A DNA stretch of 64,000 nt from Corydoras sp. C115 (GCA_019802505.1 JAFMOC010000019.1:1656001-1720000), one strand, 5' to 3'; shown: positions 13,225 to 24,619, counted from the first letter of the stretch. Notes: generated by a model not told the origin, from the letters alone. Numbers and translations are program-made.

Positions 13225-13533
13225 CATTATTATGAGATACTAAGTCATTATTTTGAGATTCTAAATCATTATTTTGAGATTCTAAGTCATTATTTTGAGA
13301 TTCTAAGTCATTATTCTGAGATTCTAAGTCATTATTTTGAGATTCTAAATCATTATTTTGAGATTCTAAGTCATTATTTTGAGATTTGAGATACTAAATC
13401 ATTATTTTGAGATTCTAATTCATTATTTTGAGATTCTAGGTCATTATTTTGAGATACTAAGTCATTATTTTGAGATAAGTCATTATTTTGAGATACTAAA
13501 TCATTATTTTGAGATACTAAATCATTATTTTTG

Positions 13534-13537
<4 letters not shown>
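13225..13537. repeat. 21-bp minisatellite (TAAGTCATTATTTTGAGATTC)n, part 1
   Basis: Tandem units of about 21 bp built on AAGTCATTATTTTGAGAT, with small variants such as TACTAAAT and TTCTAGGT. The array ends in a GATA run where an inserted retroposon-like segment begins; it resumes at about 13833. Confidence 0.9.
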
Positions 13538-13584
<47 letters not shown>

Positions 13585-13832
13585 ATACTTTATTCATCCA
13601 GAAGGAAATTTAGCAGCCAGTAGCAATAACAGTACAATAAAAAATAGAAAAAATAGAGGGAAATTTAAATATATATATATATATATACAATTTACCATTT
13701 ACTATTATAAAGTGTCAAGTGTGTGTAGTGGTATCAAAACTAAAAGTGAAAATAAAGTGTCCAGTATGGATGGAGTGGATGTGAAAAGATACAATATACA
13801 GTATTTTAAATTGTTGTTAAATTGTTGTTGTT
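13537..13832 (-). mobile_element. LINE-type 3' end with (GATA)n, inserted in the minisatellite
   Basis: A (GATA)n run of about 47 bp is followed by ACTTTATTCATCCAGAAGGA and AAATTTAGCAGCC, the reverse-oriented 3' end pattern (TTTATTgATCC..GGAAATT) common to fish non-LTR elements. A short TA repeat lies at about 13669-13687. The similarity is from memory and the family is not assigned. No reverse transcriptase is present. Confidence 0.5.
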
Positions 13833-13995
13833 TTAAGTCATTAAGTTACTAAGTCATTATTTTGAGATTCTAAGTCATTATTTTGAGGTTTTAAGTCATT
13901 ATTTTGAGGTTTTAAGTCATTATTTTGAGGTTTTAAGTCATTTTTTGAGATTGTAAGTCATTTTTTGAGATACTAAGTCATTATTTTAAGAAACT
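13833..13995. repeat. 21-bp minisatellite, part 2
   Basis: Continuation of the AAGTCATTATTTTGAG array beyond the inserted segment, with units ending GGTTT or GATTG. The last units are decayed. Confidence 0.85.
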
Positions 13996-14777
13996 AGGTC
14001 GTTATTACAAAATACAAAACCATTATATATTTATATATAATTGTGTGCCTATTTTTTTCCATATTTCGTAGGTTTAAGATTGTAAAAAATGTTTAAGCAT
14101 ATGAAGTGTTCATAAGCGACGTTCCAACTCCTCAGTGAGTAAAAAAAGTAGCTATTGAGTCGCCATTAGTCGCCAAATGACGTCATCGCCTAATTTGCAT
14201 AATAGTCAATTTACGTGTCCTTAAGATCTAAAATAAAGGAATAAGGATTTGTGAGAGAAAAGAGGTGAGTAGAAAACACCAAATAAACTACAAATAAATC
14301 ACTGTATCACAAATAAACTAAATAAAAACCATTTTCTAGGTTTTATAAATCTGCATAGAGTATAATCGAGCATTCACCGAAGAACATCGAGGGAGGTGGT
14401 TGTCATAGCGATTAGAACTAGAGCTTAAGAACTTAAGATATCACAAATAAGTTCTGGTGCCTTAACAGTAAAATGTTAGAATTTTAAACGAGTTGTAATG
14501 TTGGTATGTAGGCATATTTAAGGCATATTTAAATTGTTGCAAACCTGGAACAAAAAGGCTCAGACACAATATAAATATTTATTTGTAAATACAAATCTTT
14601 AGGGCAAACATTTAGAGGAATATCAGGTGGTCAGTCTTTGAGCTGAAGCTAGCAGGAGCAGCGCATTTTTTGGCGGAACCACAGCACAGCTTTTGTTTTT
14701 CCCGGACCTCTTTAAGAGCAGAGTTTTCTGGTTGCCGAGGCAGCGGGAGCGGCGTGACAGCAGCGGCGCTCTTAAAG
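13996..14777 (+). promoter_or_regulatory. arl2bp: arl2bp upstream region and 5' leader
   Basis: Mostly AT-rich, becoming GC-rich just before the arl2bp start (about 14690-14777). A perfect CRE palindrome TGACGTCA is at 14178-14185, about 590 bp upstream of the start codon. No TATA box at a convincing distance was found, and the transcription start is not visible. Confidence 0.4.
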
Positions 14778-17700
14778 ATGGATGTTCAGCACAGAGGTAA
14801 AGCCTTCATCTCCATTTCATCAACAAACTTTATACTAACTCACCGGCAGCGTAAAACATTAACGTTTACGTTTTTATACTGTAGCGTTTATGAATGAATT
14901 CAATAACGTAGCTCAGGAGCTAATGTTAATGACGTTACGTCACATTCAAAGTTATTTATTTAGCAGATTTTGGAACCTTCACCTCAGTGTGATAACATCA
15001 AAGATCAAAACCTACAAATCCTGGGTGGCGTTTGCCTGCAAAGCGTTTCATTCATTCATTCATTATCTTCCGCTTTGTCCTCTATTAGGGACGCGGTGGG
15101 GTTCCCCATGCCCATCCAGGGGAGAACGTCTCGGGCGCTGGGCAGATACACCCAGGACAGGGCGCCAATCTATCGCTGGGCACACACTCACTCACACAGA
15201 CACACTCTATATGGGGCAATTTTGAGAATTCAATTGACTTGATCCATGTTTTTGGACTGTGGGAGGAAACCGGGGAACCCGGAGGGAACCCACGCAAACA
15301 CGGGGAGAGCATGGAAACTTCACCCAGATGGGGATTCGAACCGGGAATCCCTAGTGCTGAGAGGAGAACATGCTAAACACTAAGACACCGTGCCGCCTGC
15401 AAAGCGTTTAATTTCTGATATTCATTCATTCATTCATTATCTTCCGCTTTATCCTCTATTAGGGTCGTGGGGCGGGGGTTCCCTATGCCCATCCAGGGGA
15501 GAACATTTCGTGCGCTAAGCAGATACACACTCTATCGCTGGACACACACTCACTCTCACAGACACACTCAATTTGGAGAACTCAATCGACTTGATCCATG
15601 TTTTTGGACTGTGGGAGGAAACCGGAGAACCCGGAGGAAACCCACGCAGACACGGGGAGAACATGGAAACTCCACCCAGATGGGGATTCGAACCGGGAAT
15701 CCCTAATGCTGAGAGGAGAACATGCTAAACACTAAGCCACCGTGCCGCCCTAATTTCAGAGATTCTGATTTTAATTGATCCTCAGTGTCAGTGAGAGTGA
15801 TATCTGAAGCTGTTTTATATTTTGTTGTGAATCACATGAAGTCGTCCGGGTTTAAGAGCCGACTGTTTAGCTGCTAAAGAGTGTTTAACCTCCCGAGACC
15901 CGGACTTTGGCTTGGTGTGCAATTTTAATTTCTCCAAGCTATTTGGAATTCGGTGGCACGGTGGCTTAGTGTTTAGCATGTTCTCCTCTCAGCACTAGGG
16001 ATTCCCGGTTCGAATCCCCATCTGGGTGGAGTTTCCATGTTCTCCCCGTGTCCACGTGGGTTTCCTCCGGGTTCTCCGGTTTCCTCCCACAGTCCAAAAA
16101 CATGGATCAAGGACAATTGAATTCTCCAAATTGCCCCATATAGAGTGTGTCTGTGTGAGTGTGTGTCCAGCGATGGATTGGCGCCCTGTCCTGGGTGTAT
16201 CTGCCCAGCGCCCGAGACATTCTCCCCTGGATGGGCATGGGGAACCCCCCCCGCGACCCTAATAGAGGATAAAGCGGGAGATAATGAATGAATGGATATT
16301 TGGAATTAGTAAGACATACATGTATTAAAAACTAAACGTTGTCTTTTGCAGGCAGTTGCTTTTGCGAAAGACAATGTCCCTCTATGAGGACCATAGATCG
16401 ATCTCACTATGTGATCAAATCTGGCAGCACATGACTGACAAAATACAGTTTTTTTGTATAGTGAGTTTAATTAATATGTTTCAACACACCAAGGTGTAGT
16501 TTCCAAAATATGTGCAGATTAAATAACATTGAATGTAATTCAGTGACAAGGCACCTAATCCCAATTGCTCCTCTGGGGCCGTGTACAAGGCTGCCCACCG
16601 TTCTGGACGTGTGTGCTCACTTCACTCAGTGTGTGTATGTGTGTGTTTCACTGCATGGATGATTGAAATGTGGAGGACACACTGCTCTGTGTACAATCAC
16701 AGCAGGCAAAGTAGATTACTTTATTTAATAGATCATTTTTACCTTCTTGGCTTTAAAGTTGTGTAATTTAAAGTTGGAGTTAATATACAAATAGTTTTAT
16801 AAATTCCACATTTGTATGGTCCAGGTAATGAGGAGCATGAGGAGGTGAAACTACTGGAGGAAGAGTATTTTGGTATCCCGAAGTAAGTTTTAATTTTATG
16901 CTAACTTGTCTCATTCATTCATTCATTATCTTCCACTTTATCCTCTATTAGGGTCGCGGTGGGGTCCCCATGCCCATCCAGGGGAGAACGTCTCGGGCAC
17001 TGGGCAGATACACCCAGGACAGGACGCCAATATATCGCTGGGCACACACTCACTCACACATACACACTCTATATAGGGCAATTTGGAGAACTCAATTGAC
17101 TTGATCCATGTTTTTGGACTGTGGGAGGAAACCGGAGATCCCGGAGGAAACTCACGCAGACACGAGGAGAACATGGAAACTCCACCCAGATGGGGATTCG
17201 AACCGGGAATCCCTAGTGCTGAGAGGAGAACATGCTAAACACTAAGCCACCGTGCCGCCGTATCTTGTTTCAAAATGTTTAAATGTATAACATCATCTAA
17301 TCGTCGTGTTTTAATGATTCCTTTTGCAGATCATCAGAGGAGGACACGGTGTTTGATGGTGTAATCGGGAACATTGAGGATATCATTTTGGGTTAATTTC
17401 TTTTTTTAACAGCTTTGATTTGCTCTGTAGTTTAGAATTTCACTTTATAATAAACTTTCACTTACTCTAATTTTTATTATAATATTTTCATTTTTATAGA
17501 TGATGAATTTCAGAATCTTCAGCAGGACTTCATGGAAAAGTACTACAAAGAGTTTGATGACTCCGAAGAGAACAAACTCATTTATACTTCAATATTTAAC
17601 GAATATGTAAGAAGTTAGATGTAAAAGCTTTAACCCTTTTAGTTTCAGGAGATTTTTAATTACACTTTAATTAATCTGATTTATATGTCTTCAGGTTGAC

Positions 17701-19431
17701 GTCCTGGAAAAGTTTCTGGAACAGCAGTTAATGCAGCGAATTCCTGGATTTAGCATGAAGGACTTTATTAATTCTCTGAAGTAAGTCATTTCTCTTTGTT
17801 TTTACTTTGTTCATTTGGGTTTTTTGTATGATAACTACATAATTTGGTAATTATTTAATTGACTAAAGTCATTCTTATTCATAATCGAGAAGCTTTCACA
17901 TGATAATTTTGATAGAAATAGATACTAAATATGTTTTTATTTTTTATTAACTTTCTTTACTTAAATCTGGCCATGCAGTTGGACCACCAACAGTCTTTGC
18001 TAAATATAATTATAAATATCTCCCTCTGACATATAACACTTGTCTGAATTTATTCTAGTCCTGTTTAGATCCTTCAGTACTTGTTGTAAAGTCAGCTGTA
18101 GATCATTCAAACGTTGTGCAAATCCAGAGATGACTGTTGATTCCTTATTATTTTACTTATTTTTGCTTTTCCACACAAGTCATCACAAAGACGAAGTCTC
18201 TGGAGATATATTTGACATGCTGCTGACCTTCACAGACTTCCTGGCCTTTAAGGAGATGTTTATTTACTACAGAGCAGTAAGTTATTATCTTATAATAATG
18301 TGATGAAGTGTTTAATTAACCGCTTAGTAAACTTTTATGATTACGATTACAGCAGAGAGAAAACAAAACAAGAAAACCTGACAAATAAAGCTTCATCACT
18401 GCGTTTAATCGCACTATCCACTAGAGGGAGCTACTGGCCCTTTAGGATCTTTTTTTATGGTTTAACTTCTCTATAAAGATTGAAATACTCAAAGATGGTA
18501 TACGACCTAAAATATTTAAAAAAATGAAAGGTCCTAACTTTCATTAGTTATTATTTATTAATATAGAAACAAATTGAGGTTAAGTATAAATTGCCAACAA
18601 TAATACCCAACTTGGGGAGAAGCTCAGATACTTAATTTATTTAAGCTGTGTGGCATTGAGGCTTCACAAACTGCTGTACGAGCAATTAAGGTGCATTGGT
18701 GCCCATTGAAATGCGAAGTCTCACTAAAAGAAATTAAGTCTTTATATTTAATTTTTTTAGTATTAATTATTATTAGGTGGTGGCTTAGTGTTTAACACGT
18801 TCGTCTCTCAGCGCTAGGGATTCCCGGTTCGAATCCCCATCTGGGTGGAGTTTCCATGTTCCGCCCGTGTCCGCGTGGGTTTCCTCCAGGTTCTCCGGTT
18901 TCCTCCCACAGTCCAAAAACATGGATCAAGTCGATCTCCAAATTGCCCCATATAGAGTGTGTTGTGAGTGAGTGTGTGCCAGCGATGGATTGGCGCCCTG
19001 TCCTGGTTCTATCTGCCCAGCGCCCGAGATGCTCTCCCCTGGATGGGCATGGGGAACCCCACCGCGACCCTAATAGAGGATAAAGCGGGTGATAATGAAT
19101 GAATTATTATTAGGTATTAGCATTATGTATTAAAATGGTATTTATATCCTGCAGATATCCAGAATATAAAAGTATTCCTCCACGTTCTCACTTCTTTCTT
19201 TTATTATACATGATTATGATTTTTTTTTTAACTTTAAATGATTAATAGCTATTAAGATAAGATGTGACTCACTCAGCTGTGGTGAGGTAAAGACACAGGG
19301 CAAAACAGTAAGGTCATAAACTGATCAACTTTGCCCTTCTTTTTTAGGAGCGAGAAGGCAGAGGGTTGGACCTGAGCAGCAACCTGGTGGTGAAACCTTT
19401 AAGATCCATCACAGATTCGAGCTCCTTATAA
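14778..19431 (+). CDS. arl2bp: ADP-ribosylation factor-like protein 2-binding protein (BART)
   Basis: Effector that binds GTP-loaded ARL2 and ARL3. In other vertebrates it acts at the cilium base, centrosome and mitochondria; human loss causes retinal dystrophy (family knowledge). Exons: 14778-14796, 16825-16882, 17330-17391, 17500-17606, 17695-17780, 18180-18276, 19348-19431; 513 nt, 170 aa, against 163 in human. All junctions keep frame. The BART fold covers roughly residues 35-160, with IEDIILDDEFQ, EENKLIYTSIFNEY, HHKDEVSGDIFDMLLTFTDF and EREGRGLDLSSNLVV clearly matching the family. The N-terminus (MDVQHRGNEEHEEV) is longer than and unlike the human one, so the first two exons are less certain. 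ATG at 14778 was chosen because the in-frame codon at 14670 is TTG. Exon 6 follows an AAG acceptor. Introns 1, 2 and 6 carry SINEs. Confidence 0.93.
15049..15395 (-). mobile_element. DANA-like SINE copy
   Basis: Reads (ATTC)n at its left end and GTGCCGCC at its right, so the element is on the minus strand. The flanking direct repeat CCTGCAAAGCGTTT occurs at 15035-15048 and 15396-15409. It lies in arl2bp intron 1. The tRNA-like head carries a box B (GGTTCGAATCCC on its own strand). Confidence 0.9.
15422..15750 (-). mobile_element. DANA-like SINE copy
   Basis: Same family and orientation as the copy ending at 15395, only about 26 bp away, in arl2bp intron 1. It lacks about 20 bp in the middle compared with its neighbour. 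TAATTTC occurs on both sides and may be a short target duplication. Confidence 0.88.
15951..16296 (+). mobile_element. DANA-like SINE copy
   Basis: Plus-strand copy from CGGTGGCACGGTGGC to the (GAAT)n tail. It is flanked by a perfect 11-bp direct repeat TATTTGGAATT (15940-15950 and 16297-16307). It is the third copy within arl2bp intron 1. Confidence 0.92.
16545..16700 (+). repeat. Fragment of the second SINE-like family
   Basis: Contains AAGGCACCTAATCCCAATT, CTGGACGTGTGTGCTCACTT, GATTGAAATGTGGAGGACA and CTCTGTGTACAATCACAGC, matching the blocks at 11100-11335. It sits in arl2bp intron 1 and is truncated at its 5' side. Confidence 0.6.
16914..17259 (-). mobile_element. DANA-like SINE copy
   Basis: Minus-strand copy with an ATTC tail at the left and GTGCCGCC at the right, in arl2bp intron 2. 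It takes up most of that 447-bp intron and ends about 70 bp before exon 3. CTTGTCT and CTTGTTT at the edges may be a decayed target duplication. Confidence 0.88.
18418..18430 (+). promoter_or_regulatory. CTCF-like motif (weak)
   Basis: CCACTAGAGGGAG matches the CTCF core CCAnYAGrkGGC except for its penultimate positions. It lies inside arl2bp intron 6. Motif match only. Confidence 0.25.
18777..19103 (+). mobile_element. DANA-like SINE copy, 5'-truncated
   Basis: Plus-strand copy starting at GTGGTGGCTTAGTG; the usual GGCGGCACG start is missing. It ends in GAATGAAT and is flanked by ATTATTATTAGG on both sides. It lies in arl2bp intron 6. Confidence 0.85.
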
Positions 19432-20193
19432 ACAAAACAATACAATCTCTTCTGTTAAGAATCATTTCCCGGCATCGTTCAGTCTGTTGCTTTTCACTAT
19501 TTAATGGCATTGTTCAGTTTGTTTTCATTCGTTTGCCGTTGTGCAAGAGAACCATGAGTTTGCTTTGGTTAAATATTTAAACTTAATTGAACCGGTTCTG
19601 CTCTCGTTAGGTTCCTCCCACTGTGTTTTTTATGGTTTAACTAGAGATTTATGTTTCCTGTGGTGTCTGTGATATTTGTTGCTTTTTGCTCTGTATATTA
19701 GAATATAAACGTGAATTGTGTAAAATGGATCGTCTTGGAAGTACTGTGGTATAATTAGGTGAAACATTGACTTGTCTTTTTACTGGAATTTAATCTCTTA
19801 AGGACACACCCTGTCATTTTCACTTTATAGTCACTTGAAAATAGGTTGTAGAAAATGTAACCTCCTGGCCTTATCAAAGTTCTATTATTGTAAAACTACA
19901 AAGTCCATTTTTAGGGGGTGTGTCCAAACATTTGTCTGGTTTTGTAAGTACAAAATACAAAAAAAATAAAAATCCAGGTTGCACAATTTTTTCTTTGATC
20001 AGGTTTAAAAATATATTTAAAACTATAGTAGCTCAATATACAAAAAGAATTATACAAAAAGTTTTTTAATGGCAAAAAGACACCATTAACTGGAGCTGTA
20101 GCACTGAGGAAAACTTTGCATCCCGATTCCTTTTGATGCTCATGTAGAAGGAATCTCTAGAAAGTCCTTTGACAGATTGCAAACTGAGTGGAT
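19432..20193. other. Convergent 3' ends of arl2bp and pllp
   Basis: The two stop codons face each other 0.76 kb apart. A plus-strand AATAAA at 19965-19970 is the best arl2bp poly(A) signal. For pllp, a minus-strand ATTAAA variant lies at 20065-20070. The 3' tail of the hairpin-type teleost repeat (ACTACAAAGTCC ... GTGTGTCCAAACATTTGTCT) covers about 19860-19950, just ahead of the arl2bp signal. The transcripts may overlap. Confidence 0.5.
19860..19950 (+). repeat. Tail of a dispersed hairpin-type teleost element
   Basis: Contains TGTAAAACTACAAAGTCCA and GGGTGTGTCCAAACATTTGT. The same tail occurs at the ends of the longer copies near 50.9 kb and 62.75 kb. Only the last part of the element is present here, in the arl2bp 3' UTR. 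Confidence 0.55.
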
Positions 20194-23100
20194 CTACACA
20201 GGCACCGTGCTTGCAGCTGCATTTCCACCGTCACCCCTCCAGTCCATATAGGCAAAGAGGGTGCTGGCACCGTAGGTCAGAGTCACCACAATGCCAAAAA
20301 ACTAGAAGACAGAATGCACAGAGATTATAAAGTTACACGGCTGGGCTTTAAACCACATGTATGTTATTTATAGTTCAGTTTCCGGACCTTAAAATACCTC
20401 TGTTTATTCTGGATGCTTTTCTGATATGTAATTAAGGTTGTAATATTTTAATTGCAGCATTGTAAAGAAAGTTGTATTGACATGCAGGGGCCTGAATTAT
20501 GGTACAATAGGAAATCGCAGGCATGTCATGTGGGTTAACTGGACTATGACCAGGTGAGGTTAAAATGTGCCAAGTTAAAAACCTCATAAACAGGTATTAT
20601 ATACAAAATAAGCATTTTGTGGAAGATTCATGGCTCATAAAAATGAAACTCACTGAAGCAGCTGCCATGTTATTGTAGTAATAACCTCTTACAAACTGAG
20701 AGACGGTTATGGCGTTGGCCAAAAAGGCTGTGAGGTACAGTACAGTAGCAACGCCATAAAACACCAGCAGCTATGAGAATGAATAGAAGGATTTGTTGTA
20801 TTTAATAAACACAGGCAGGTTTCACATCAAAAACCCACAGAATACATTTTATTGTATATTCTAGAAAGCCGGGTTACACTCACCACCAGGGGCCATGGTA
20901 CAGAGTTTAGTTTTTGCCTTATACCCAGAAGCAGTGTGAAGAAGAGCACGACGGTTAGGATCCAAAACGTCACGCTTACGAACAACACCCAGCCGTAAGC
21001 TGGCAGCAACCAGTAGGACACACTGGAGATGAGAGCCCACACCAGCAGACCAACAGCCTGCACAGGAAAAATATTTCAAAAAGATTATTATTTGTAACAA
21101 AACAGAACTTTAGTTTATAATGTATAAGATGCCAAAAATTAAGAAACCATGTATTAAACATTTTTAATCTGCTGGCAGCCTAATTTTGGAAGATGGAAAG
21201 ATATAGTAGCCTTTTATATAAATGTTTTGTACCATTGATGTGGAATATATAATATTTGTCTGTCTCGTGGTAGCACGGTGGTGGCACGGTGGTGGCACGG
21301 TGGCTTAGTGGTCAGCACGTTCGCCTCTCAGCACTAGGGATTCCCGGTTCGAATCCCCATCTGGGTGGAGTTTCCATGTTCTCCCCGTGTCTGCGTGGGT
21401 TTCCTCTGGGTTCTCCGGTTTCCTCCCACAGTCCAAAAAACATGGATCAAGTCAATTGAATTCTCAAAATTGCCCCATATAGAGTGTGTTTGTGTGAGTG
21501 AGTGTGTGCCCAGCGATAGATTGGCGCCCTGTCCTGGGTCTATCTGCCCAGCGCCCGAGATGTTCTCCCCTGGATGGGCATGGGGAACCCCACCGCGACC
21601 CTAATAGAGGATAAAGCGGATGATAATGAATGAATGAATGTCTGTCTCGTGATGGGTTACCACCTGTCGGGTACCCCAGCACCCCAAATGATCCTCATTG
21701 GGATGAGTTGTTGAGACAGTAAATTATTGCTATGAAAAGGTTCTATGCCAAAGCAATGGCACACATATCTCAGTATGATACCTGAGTGTGGCAGCTGTGT
21801 GGTTGTTGTGTTATCAATATGAAGTTTGTAGGTTAAAATCTACGGTCTACTATGATCCCCAGTGTGCTGTCACTTTCTATAAAAGCCTCTGCTAAATGAC
21901 CTCATTTAATAATCCTTATCTTCAGCAAGTGAAGAAATAATATTTTTTTACCCACATGAGAGATGTCGCAGATATCGACTGATGCTGCTATTATCTTCTC
22001 CGACCTCCTACTTTTGCAAAGTGTTTTCCGAAGTTGTGTGAACTACAATGCCTTTCAACCATATCTATTATTTATATATATCCAGTGGTTTCAGATTGCT
22101 GTCTGTGGCGTGAACTCATAATAACAGAGCAATGACACTGGAGATCGGGCAAATACAAAAAACCTGATATGGTCACATGAAAAAGGTCAGGCGTGGTTGT
22201 AAAACAAATCTTTTTTTGTTGGATTTTTAACAAGGACATATGTTCTGTGAGGATAACTGTAAATGCAGCATTAACGATCATTCAGTTCAGTAATGATTTA
22301 TTTGGCCATATGGTTTGGCCATTATTGTAGATTGTTAGTGTGGCGGTCAGTTACCGTGCATTACAAACAGCAACGGGTTTAATCACAAATATAAAATATA
22401 TTTTTGTATATATAATCTGTTTTAAATATATTTTAAAATTAGACATTGTGATGATGATAATGATGACAAACCCCTTTTTTTCACATGTTCAATGACAGAC
22501 AGATATAGATACAGAGAAGTGGAATAGTGAGTGTCCTGCGATGAATTCGCAACCTGTCCAGAGAGTATCAGCCCAGGGCCTAAAATGTTCTCCCACTAAG
22601 TGGACGCTTTCCTAAGACATAATAGTCCGGTAAATTAAAATATACCTCAAGATGTGAGTTAAATATGTTTGTCTGTGTGTCTGCTGACATGTCCAGGGTA
22701 TATACTGGTCTCTTGTCAAATAAAAAAAGTTGAATCCGTCCCAGCAAACCATAACTCTAATAAGTGGCTTCAAAATGTTTAAAAAACGAAGAATTAAGCT
22801 CTAAATACGATTTAGCATAATTTAAGTAATTGACCACTTTTAAGGTGCAGAATGATATAATTCTTTTATAATCAGATTTATGATAGATGATATTGCAACT
22901 ATAAACATTTATTCTATATCTACAATAACGTGTCGTTAATGGAAAACCTAACCAACGTATCACTGTGTATATACCGAATCATGGCAGTTTACCTAGGGTT
23001 GGGCTCAGGGTGGAAACAGTTACTCAACATGTATGACACAGTGTACAATACAGACCACACCAATTCCAATTAACACCTAGTTATTTATATAGTTTAAATA

Positions 23101-23564
23101 TATTTTTACTTTATTCCTCCAACCACCATAACTATTCTTAATACATATATAGATTACTGCACCTAATTTTAAACCACATACTAAAAATAAGCAATTAATT
23201 TATCAACTGTACTGCCTGTATTTGTTAGAATCAGTCTTGGATGGAATTGTTGAGACATTTGGATCAGACATGCATGTATAGCAGATGGCAGACAGGGACA
23301 GAAATGCTATAGCGGTGAAACTGCACATGAGAGGATCGGATGAGTGAAAGAGAGGAAAACAGCAAACTGATGAAAGTAACAACATTAAACAGGATTTGGA
23401 TAAAACCTGCTGTTGTTTTCTCAACTCACAATCTCCACCAACAGAAGGATCCCAGGAATGGTTTTCATAAAGTCAATGTCCATAGTGAGGCTCATTACGT
23501 GCACTTGTCTTCCCTGAGGCTCTGGTAAACTTGTTGCTGTGTTAACTTTCCCAGGAAACTCCAT
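20194..23564 (-). CDS. pllp: Plasmolipin (PLLP), MARVEL-domain membrane protein
   Basis: A tetraspan proteolipid of the MAL/CMTM class. It organises cholesterol-rich membrane in myelin and in apical and endosomal trafficking of epithelia (family knowledge). Exons: 23564-23430, 21057-20884, 20770-20654, 20301-20194; 534 nt, 177 aa, against 182 in human. Every junction is phase 0. The start MEFPGKVNTATS resembles the human MAEFPSKVSTRTS. MARVEL segments: about 34-55 (IPGILLLVEI then AVGLLVWALI), 65-90 (WVLFVSVTFWILTVVLFFTLL), 101-125 (PLVLLVFYGVATVLYLTAFLA) and 141-160 (FFGIVVTLTYGASTLFAY). The C-terminus is short and ends in TVPV. Gene order next to arl2bp matches human chromosome 16, which supports pllp over the similar CMTM and MAL genes. 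Confidence 0.92.
21270..21638 (+). mobile_element. DANA-like SINE copy with a triplicated head
   Basis: Plus-strand copy flanked by a perfect 13-bp direct repeat TGTCTGTCTCGTG (21257-21269 and 21639-21651). The start of the element, GCACGGTGGTG, is present three times in tandem before the normal body begins. It lies in pllp intron 1 and ends in (GAAT)n. Confidence 0.92.
21785..21905 (+). repeat. Decayed V-SINE-like element
   Basis: Fragments such as TTATCAATATGAAGTTTGTAG and TATAAAAGCCTCTGCTAAAT match the head and tail of the better V-SINE at 32814-33022. Strongly diverged. Confidence 0.45.
22520..22612 (+). repeat. Old DANA-like SINE remnant
   Basis: CTGCGATGAATTCGCAACCTG, ATCAGCCCAGGGCC and TGTTCTCCC follow the order seen in the SINE body (GCGATGGATTGGCGCCCTG ... 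CTGCCCAGCGCCC ... TTCTCCCC) but are diverged. Confidence 0.45.
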
Positions 23565-23711
23565 TAATATAAATTCCAAATATAAAAGCCTTTAAAACAG
23601 CAGCTGGAGATTAGAAAGAGGAAGTGGAATAAGTTAAGGAAACATGGATGCAAACAGTACGAGACTGAGCACCACCTGGCAGTTGTGGCTGAATAGACTG
23701 CTGTCTTGAAA

Positions 23712-23725
23712 CCTCTCTCTCTCTA

Positions 23726-23773
<48 letters not shown>

Positions 23774-23803
23774 TCTCTCACTCACGCTTGCTCTCTCTGT
23801 ACT
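23712..23803. repeat. (CT)n / (ATCT)n microsatellite
   Basis: Imperfect CT-rich run with interspersed A, about 150 bp upstream of the pllp start codon. On the pllp sense strand it reads as GA-rich. Confidence 0.9.
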
Positions 23804-24615
23804 TCTCCCCTTCTCGGTTAATATATAACTTTACCATATGACATGAATTAAATGACTGATGATCTTACCCCAGTTAACCTGCAGTACTGTTTCATACTGG
23901 TGTGTCTAGATTTGAGCTGGGAGTAGGTATGATCCAGTGTTATACATTTCCTAACACAGTCAACATCTGCTGATAGCTTCAAACTACATGCAACATTCTG
24001 CCTAAAAATAGTGTTTTTAAAACTAATCTTTTAACAGAAAGCACAAGATCAAAGCAGTACATAACTTAAATTGTTTAAAAAAAAAAGTAAATATCTGTAA
24101 GAGCAACACATAAAACAATTAAATTACTTTAAAAAGCTAGACCTTAAATCCAGTACTTAATAATACATAATATTATTATTATTACTACAATAAGCACGAT
24201 TTAAACTTGATGTAATTAATATTTACTGTCTTATTACTATAGTATACTGTACACTACTGTCATTTGCTTTGGGTGTAATTTCAGTTGTGTTCCTGAAGAG
24301 GTCGCTCAAAAATCACAAATATATCGATCGGTTTAATATTAATATTAGTATTAATATTTGATATGAATAAACTGAAGCTCGGGTGATACAAATGATCTGT
24401 TCTTTAAAGAGTTAAATGTATTTTTTAGCTTTTTATTTTTGTTTTTAGTTATTTTTCTTCTGTAGTAAAACACGTCCACTTTTTTTACACACGTAAGGTG
24501 ACGTAGGCGTTTCAAAAAATATATTTTGACAAAGGAAATATAAAGACAGGTGTGTTTGAGACACTACAATGAATTTGTTTTTGGTGTTAGGTGAGTGAAA
24601 ACGTCTGTTTGAAAG

Positions 24616-24619
24616 AAAA
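24616..24619 (-). terminator. RNA polymerase III terminator of tRNA-Leu
   Basis: A TTTT run on the minus strand, 7 nt past the tRNA 3' end, as expected for Pol III termination. Confidence 0.7.

Larger units (their letters stand above)
18277..19347 (+). other. arl2bp intron 6
   Basis: About 1.07 kb between the last two coding exons. It holds a CTCF-like motif at 18418-18430 and a 5'-truncated DANA-like SINE at 18777-19103. The rest is AT-rich with no recognised element. Confidence 0.8.
21058..23429 (-). other. pllp intron 1
   Basis: A 2.4-kb intron. It contains a full DANA-like SINE (21270-21638), a decayed V-SINE-like segment (about 21785-21905) and an old DANA-like remnant (about 22520-22612). 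The remainder is AT-rich with no recognised exon. Confidence 0.75.

Noticed and set aside
14670..14777. In-frame N-terminal extension of arl2bp by 36 residues
   Set aside because: The codon at 14670 is TTG, not ATG, and the extension has no family support. ATG at 14778 is used.
16026..16262. Recurrent 60-90-codon frames such as MEFPCSPRV... and ...SKLPHIECVCVSECVPSD... at many places
   Set aside because: The same peptides recur wherever the DANA-like SINE occurs, on either strand. They are SINE translations.
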